A stretch of 6,227 bases of DNA from Pyrodictiaceae archaeon (GTDB lineage Archaea; Thermoproteota; Thermoprotei_A; Sulfolobales; Pyrodictiaceae), in NCBI GenBank assembly GCA_027046105.1, contig JALTZQ010000027.1, positions 1 through 6,227 of the forward strand, read 5' to 3'. Numbering within the stretch: the first letter of the stretch is position 1; every line of letters starts with the position of its first letter. Below are positions 4,624-6,227 of the stretch, piece by piece. The notes under the pieces were generated by a model that had not been told where the DNA came from, ran no database searches, and saw only the letters and a list, made by a program, of their open reading frames with translations. The position numbers were made by a program, and so were the translations under genes.

Positions 4624-5841
4624 TTGCCTCCGCCTCAGAGGATGGCTGGTGTAGTGGGTAAGGCTAATGTTGGTAAGTCTACTTTCTTTGCGGCGGCTAC
4701 TCTTGCGACAGTCGAGATAGATAATAGGCCGTTTGTGACTGTGAAGGCTAGTGTTGGTGTTGGCTATGTGCGTGTAAGGTGTGTTCATGTTGAGCTTGGT
4801 TTAGAGAAGTGTGATCCTGTTAACAGTGTTTGTGTTGAAGGGTGGAGGTTTATACCTGTCCAGTTAATGGATGTGCCTGGTCTTATACCTGGAGCGCATC
4901 GTGGCCGTGGCCTTGGCAATAGGTTTTTGGATGAGCTGCGGCAAGCTGATGCATTGATACTTGTTGTTGACGCAGCGGGTTCTACTGATGAGGATGGAAA
5001 CCCTGTTCCACCAGGGAGCTATGATCCTGTAGAGGAGGTTCGTTGGCTTGAGCGTGAGCTCGATGAATGGCTCTATGGTATTCTTCGGAGGGACTGGGAT
5101 CGATTCGTTTTAAAGACGCTTGTCTCTGGTATGGACGTGGTTGACGCGCTTACGCAGAGGCTTAGTGGGCTAAATGTCGGTAAACCTATGGTTGAAACTG
5201 CTTTACGTAGAGCAGGGCTATTAGAGAAGAGTCTTAAGTCGTGGACTCTAGATGATCTACGCTTATTTGTTTCTGAGCTTAGGAAGACAAAGCCAATACT
5301 AGTTGCTGCTAATAAGGCTGACCTACCTGCTGCAGAAGAGAACATAAAGAGGATGAAGAGGGAGCTAAAGGACTATATCATCGTACCTACTAGTGCTATG
5401 GCTGAATTGGCGCTTCGTCGTGCAGCTAGGGCTGGGCTAATAAGGTATCTTCCTGGCGACAACAGGTTTGAGGTTATCAATGAAGGAAGGCTAACAAAAC
5501 AGCAACTACGAGCACTAGAGTATATTGAGGAGAGGGTTCTACGTAAGTGGGGTTCTACTGGGGTACAAGAGGCTATTAATAAGACCTTCCTAGAGCTGCT
5601 TGGCATGATAGTCGTTTACCCCGTTGAAGACCCAACACACTACACTGATGGCAAGGGCCGTGTACTACCTGATGCATACCTTGTACCACGTGGTACTACT
5701 GCTAGACAGTTAGCCTACATGGTTCATACTGATCTAGGTAAAACCTTCCTATACGCCATTGATGCAAGGAGTAAGAGGAGGCTTGGAGAAGACTATGAGC
5801 TTGAGAATGGCATGGTTGTTAAGATAGTAGCTACTGCCTAG
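4624..5841 (+). CDS. YchF/OLA1-type Obg-family GTPase with TGS domain
   Basis: A cytosolic P-loop GTPase or ATPase of the Obg/YchF group, a ribosome-associated family linked to translation and stress. From TTG 4624 (405 aa): P-loop GKANVGKS at 12-19, G3 motif DVPG at 83-86 followed by the glycine-rich IPGAHRGRGLGNRFLDELRQAD segment, and G4 motif NKAD at 230-233. Between G3 and G4 is a long helical insert (about 130-215) usual for archaeal homologues. The C-terminal 75 residues (IVVYPVEDP to VVKIVATA) form a TGS domain. NKAD predicts guanine specificity, unlike the NxxE of bacterial YchF and human OLA1. The frame extends to ATG 4468, but the first 50 or so residues look non-coding. TTG 4624 has TGGGT about 8 bases upstream; GTG 4618 and ATG 4642 are alternatives, so the exact start is uncertain. 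The gene converges on the ABC permease. Confidence 0.88.
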   Translation: MPPPQRMAGVVGKANVGKSTFFAAATLATVEIDNRPFVTVKASVGVGYVRVRCVHVELGLEKCDPVNSVCVEGWRFIPVQLMDVPGLIPGAHRGRGLGNRFLDELRQADALILVVDAAGSTDEDGNPVPPGSYDPVEEVRWLERELDEWLYGILRRDWDRFVLKTLVSGMDVVDALTQRLSGLNVGKPMVETALRRAGLLEKSLKSWTLDDLRLFVSELRKTKPILVAANKADLPAAEENIKRMKRELKDYIIVPTSAMAELALRRAARAGLIRYLPGDNRFEVINEGRLTKQQLRALEYIEERVLRKWGSTGVQEAINKTFLELLGMIVVYPVEDPTHYTDGKGRVLPDAYLVPRGTTARQLAYMVHTDLGKTFLYAIDARSKRRLGEDYELENGMVVKIVATA

Positions 5842-6227
5842 ATCCTTGGGCCTCGTCTTAGCCTTGGGTTAAGGTATTCTTCAAGCCCTAGTCCTATCAA
5901 CATAACCGATAGTACTGCTATAGATATCATTAGGCCTGGTGGGATGAACCACCACCATAGCCCTAGGAAGAGGGCATTACGCTCCATAGCATAGTGGATT
6001 ATCATTCCCCAACTCTTCGCCGTGGGGTCGCCAAGGCCTAGAAAGGCTAGTGATGCTTCGGTAAGCATTGCTATAGCTGTAACTGTTATCACCTCAACTA
6101 TTATCAGTGGAGTAACGTTTGGCAGTATATGGCGGAACATTACCCTTGTATGGGACGCTCCTACTGCTAGTGCAGCCTCGATGTAGGGCTCCTCTTTGAG
6201 CCTTATCACCGCTGATCTTATCAACCT
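5838..6227 (-). CDS. Oligopeptide-type ABC transporter permease (DppC/OppC family), C-terminal part
   Basis: The C-terminal 129 residues of an inner-membrane permease of the binding-protein-dependent-transport family; the gene continues past the right edge. The EAA loop is clear: EPYIEAALAVGASHTRVMF, then ILPN (EAA at 17-19, Gly23 and Ile-Leu-Pro at 33-35 of the visible part), the cytoplasmic contact with the ATPase subunit. Two or more membrane segments follow (IIVEVITVTAIAMLTEASLAFLGLG, and WWWFIPPGLMISIAVLSVMLIG), then EEYLNPRLRRG, matching the usual DppC ending (GDGLRDALDPRLR). The SLAFLGLGDP...SWG stretch is also typical. Cognate genes (a second permease, two ATPases, a binding protein) should lie beyond 6227. 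Substrate could be peptides or sugars; crenarchaeal dipeptide-type systems import both. The stop codon overlaps that of the GTPase gene. Confidence 0.9.
   Translation of the reverse strand, partial: RLIRSAVIRLKEEPYIEAALAVGASHTRVMFRHILPNVTPLIIVEVITVTAIAMLTEASLAFLGLGDPTAKSWGMIIHYAMERNALFLGLWWWFIPPGLMISIAVLSVMLIGLGLEEYLNPRLRRGPRI

Overview
The window looks like a crenarchaeal chromosome segment, possibly Desulfurococcales/Pyrodictiaceae-like; this is a judgement from gene content, not a database match. Support comes from an SSV-type (Fuselloviridae-like) integrase fragment, an archaeal-style YchF/OLA1-family GTPase with a C-terminal TGS domain, A/T-rich TATA-like boxes about 25-40 bases before starts, oligo-T runs just after stop codons, and GGTG-type ribosome binding sites. 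Hand counts on a few lines give about 55-65% G+C over 121-360, and clearly less in the genes to the right.

Region 1 (1-575, minus strand) is a mobile-element scar. A 175-codon reading frame encodes the N-terminal core-binding part of an SSV-type tyrosine recombinase and stops before any catalytic motif. Inside it, in frame and in the same orientation, lies the 5' half of a tRNA-Thr(GGT) gene: acceptor strand, complete D arm and complete anticodon arm. The 3' half is missing. This is best read as the att core of an element that targeted tRNA-Thr. Two 13-base direct repeats follow the core on its 3' side, and an imperfect hairpin sits at the window edge.

Region 2 (576-751) has no gene that I can support.

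Region 3 (752-4445) holds metabolic and transport genes. A DHDPS/KDG-aldolase-family lyase (minus strand) is divergent from an 11-TM Nramp-fold permease (plus strand). They share an A/T-rich intergenic region with a repeated TATA-like motif and operator-like dyads built from ATCAT/ATGAT half-sites. Downstream of the permease is a D-isomer-specific 2-hydroxyacid dehydrogenase. The lyase family makes or cleaves 2-oxoacids and the dehydrogenase family interconverts 2-oxo- and 2-hydroxyacids, so the three genes could serve uptake and metabolism of an organic acid; that is inference. The permease lacks the classical metal-binding motifs of Nramp.

Region 4 (4446-6227) has the YchF-like GTPase and, tail to tail with it, the 3' end of an oligopeptide-type ABC permease gene (DppC/OppC family) that runs off the right edge. 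Their two stop codons share a single CTAG. I found no CRISPR array, rRNA, complete tRNA gene or insertion sequence with a transposase. The most unusual item is the tRNA half embedded in the integrase reading frame.
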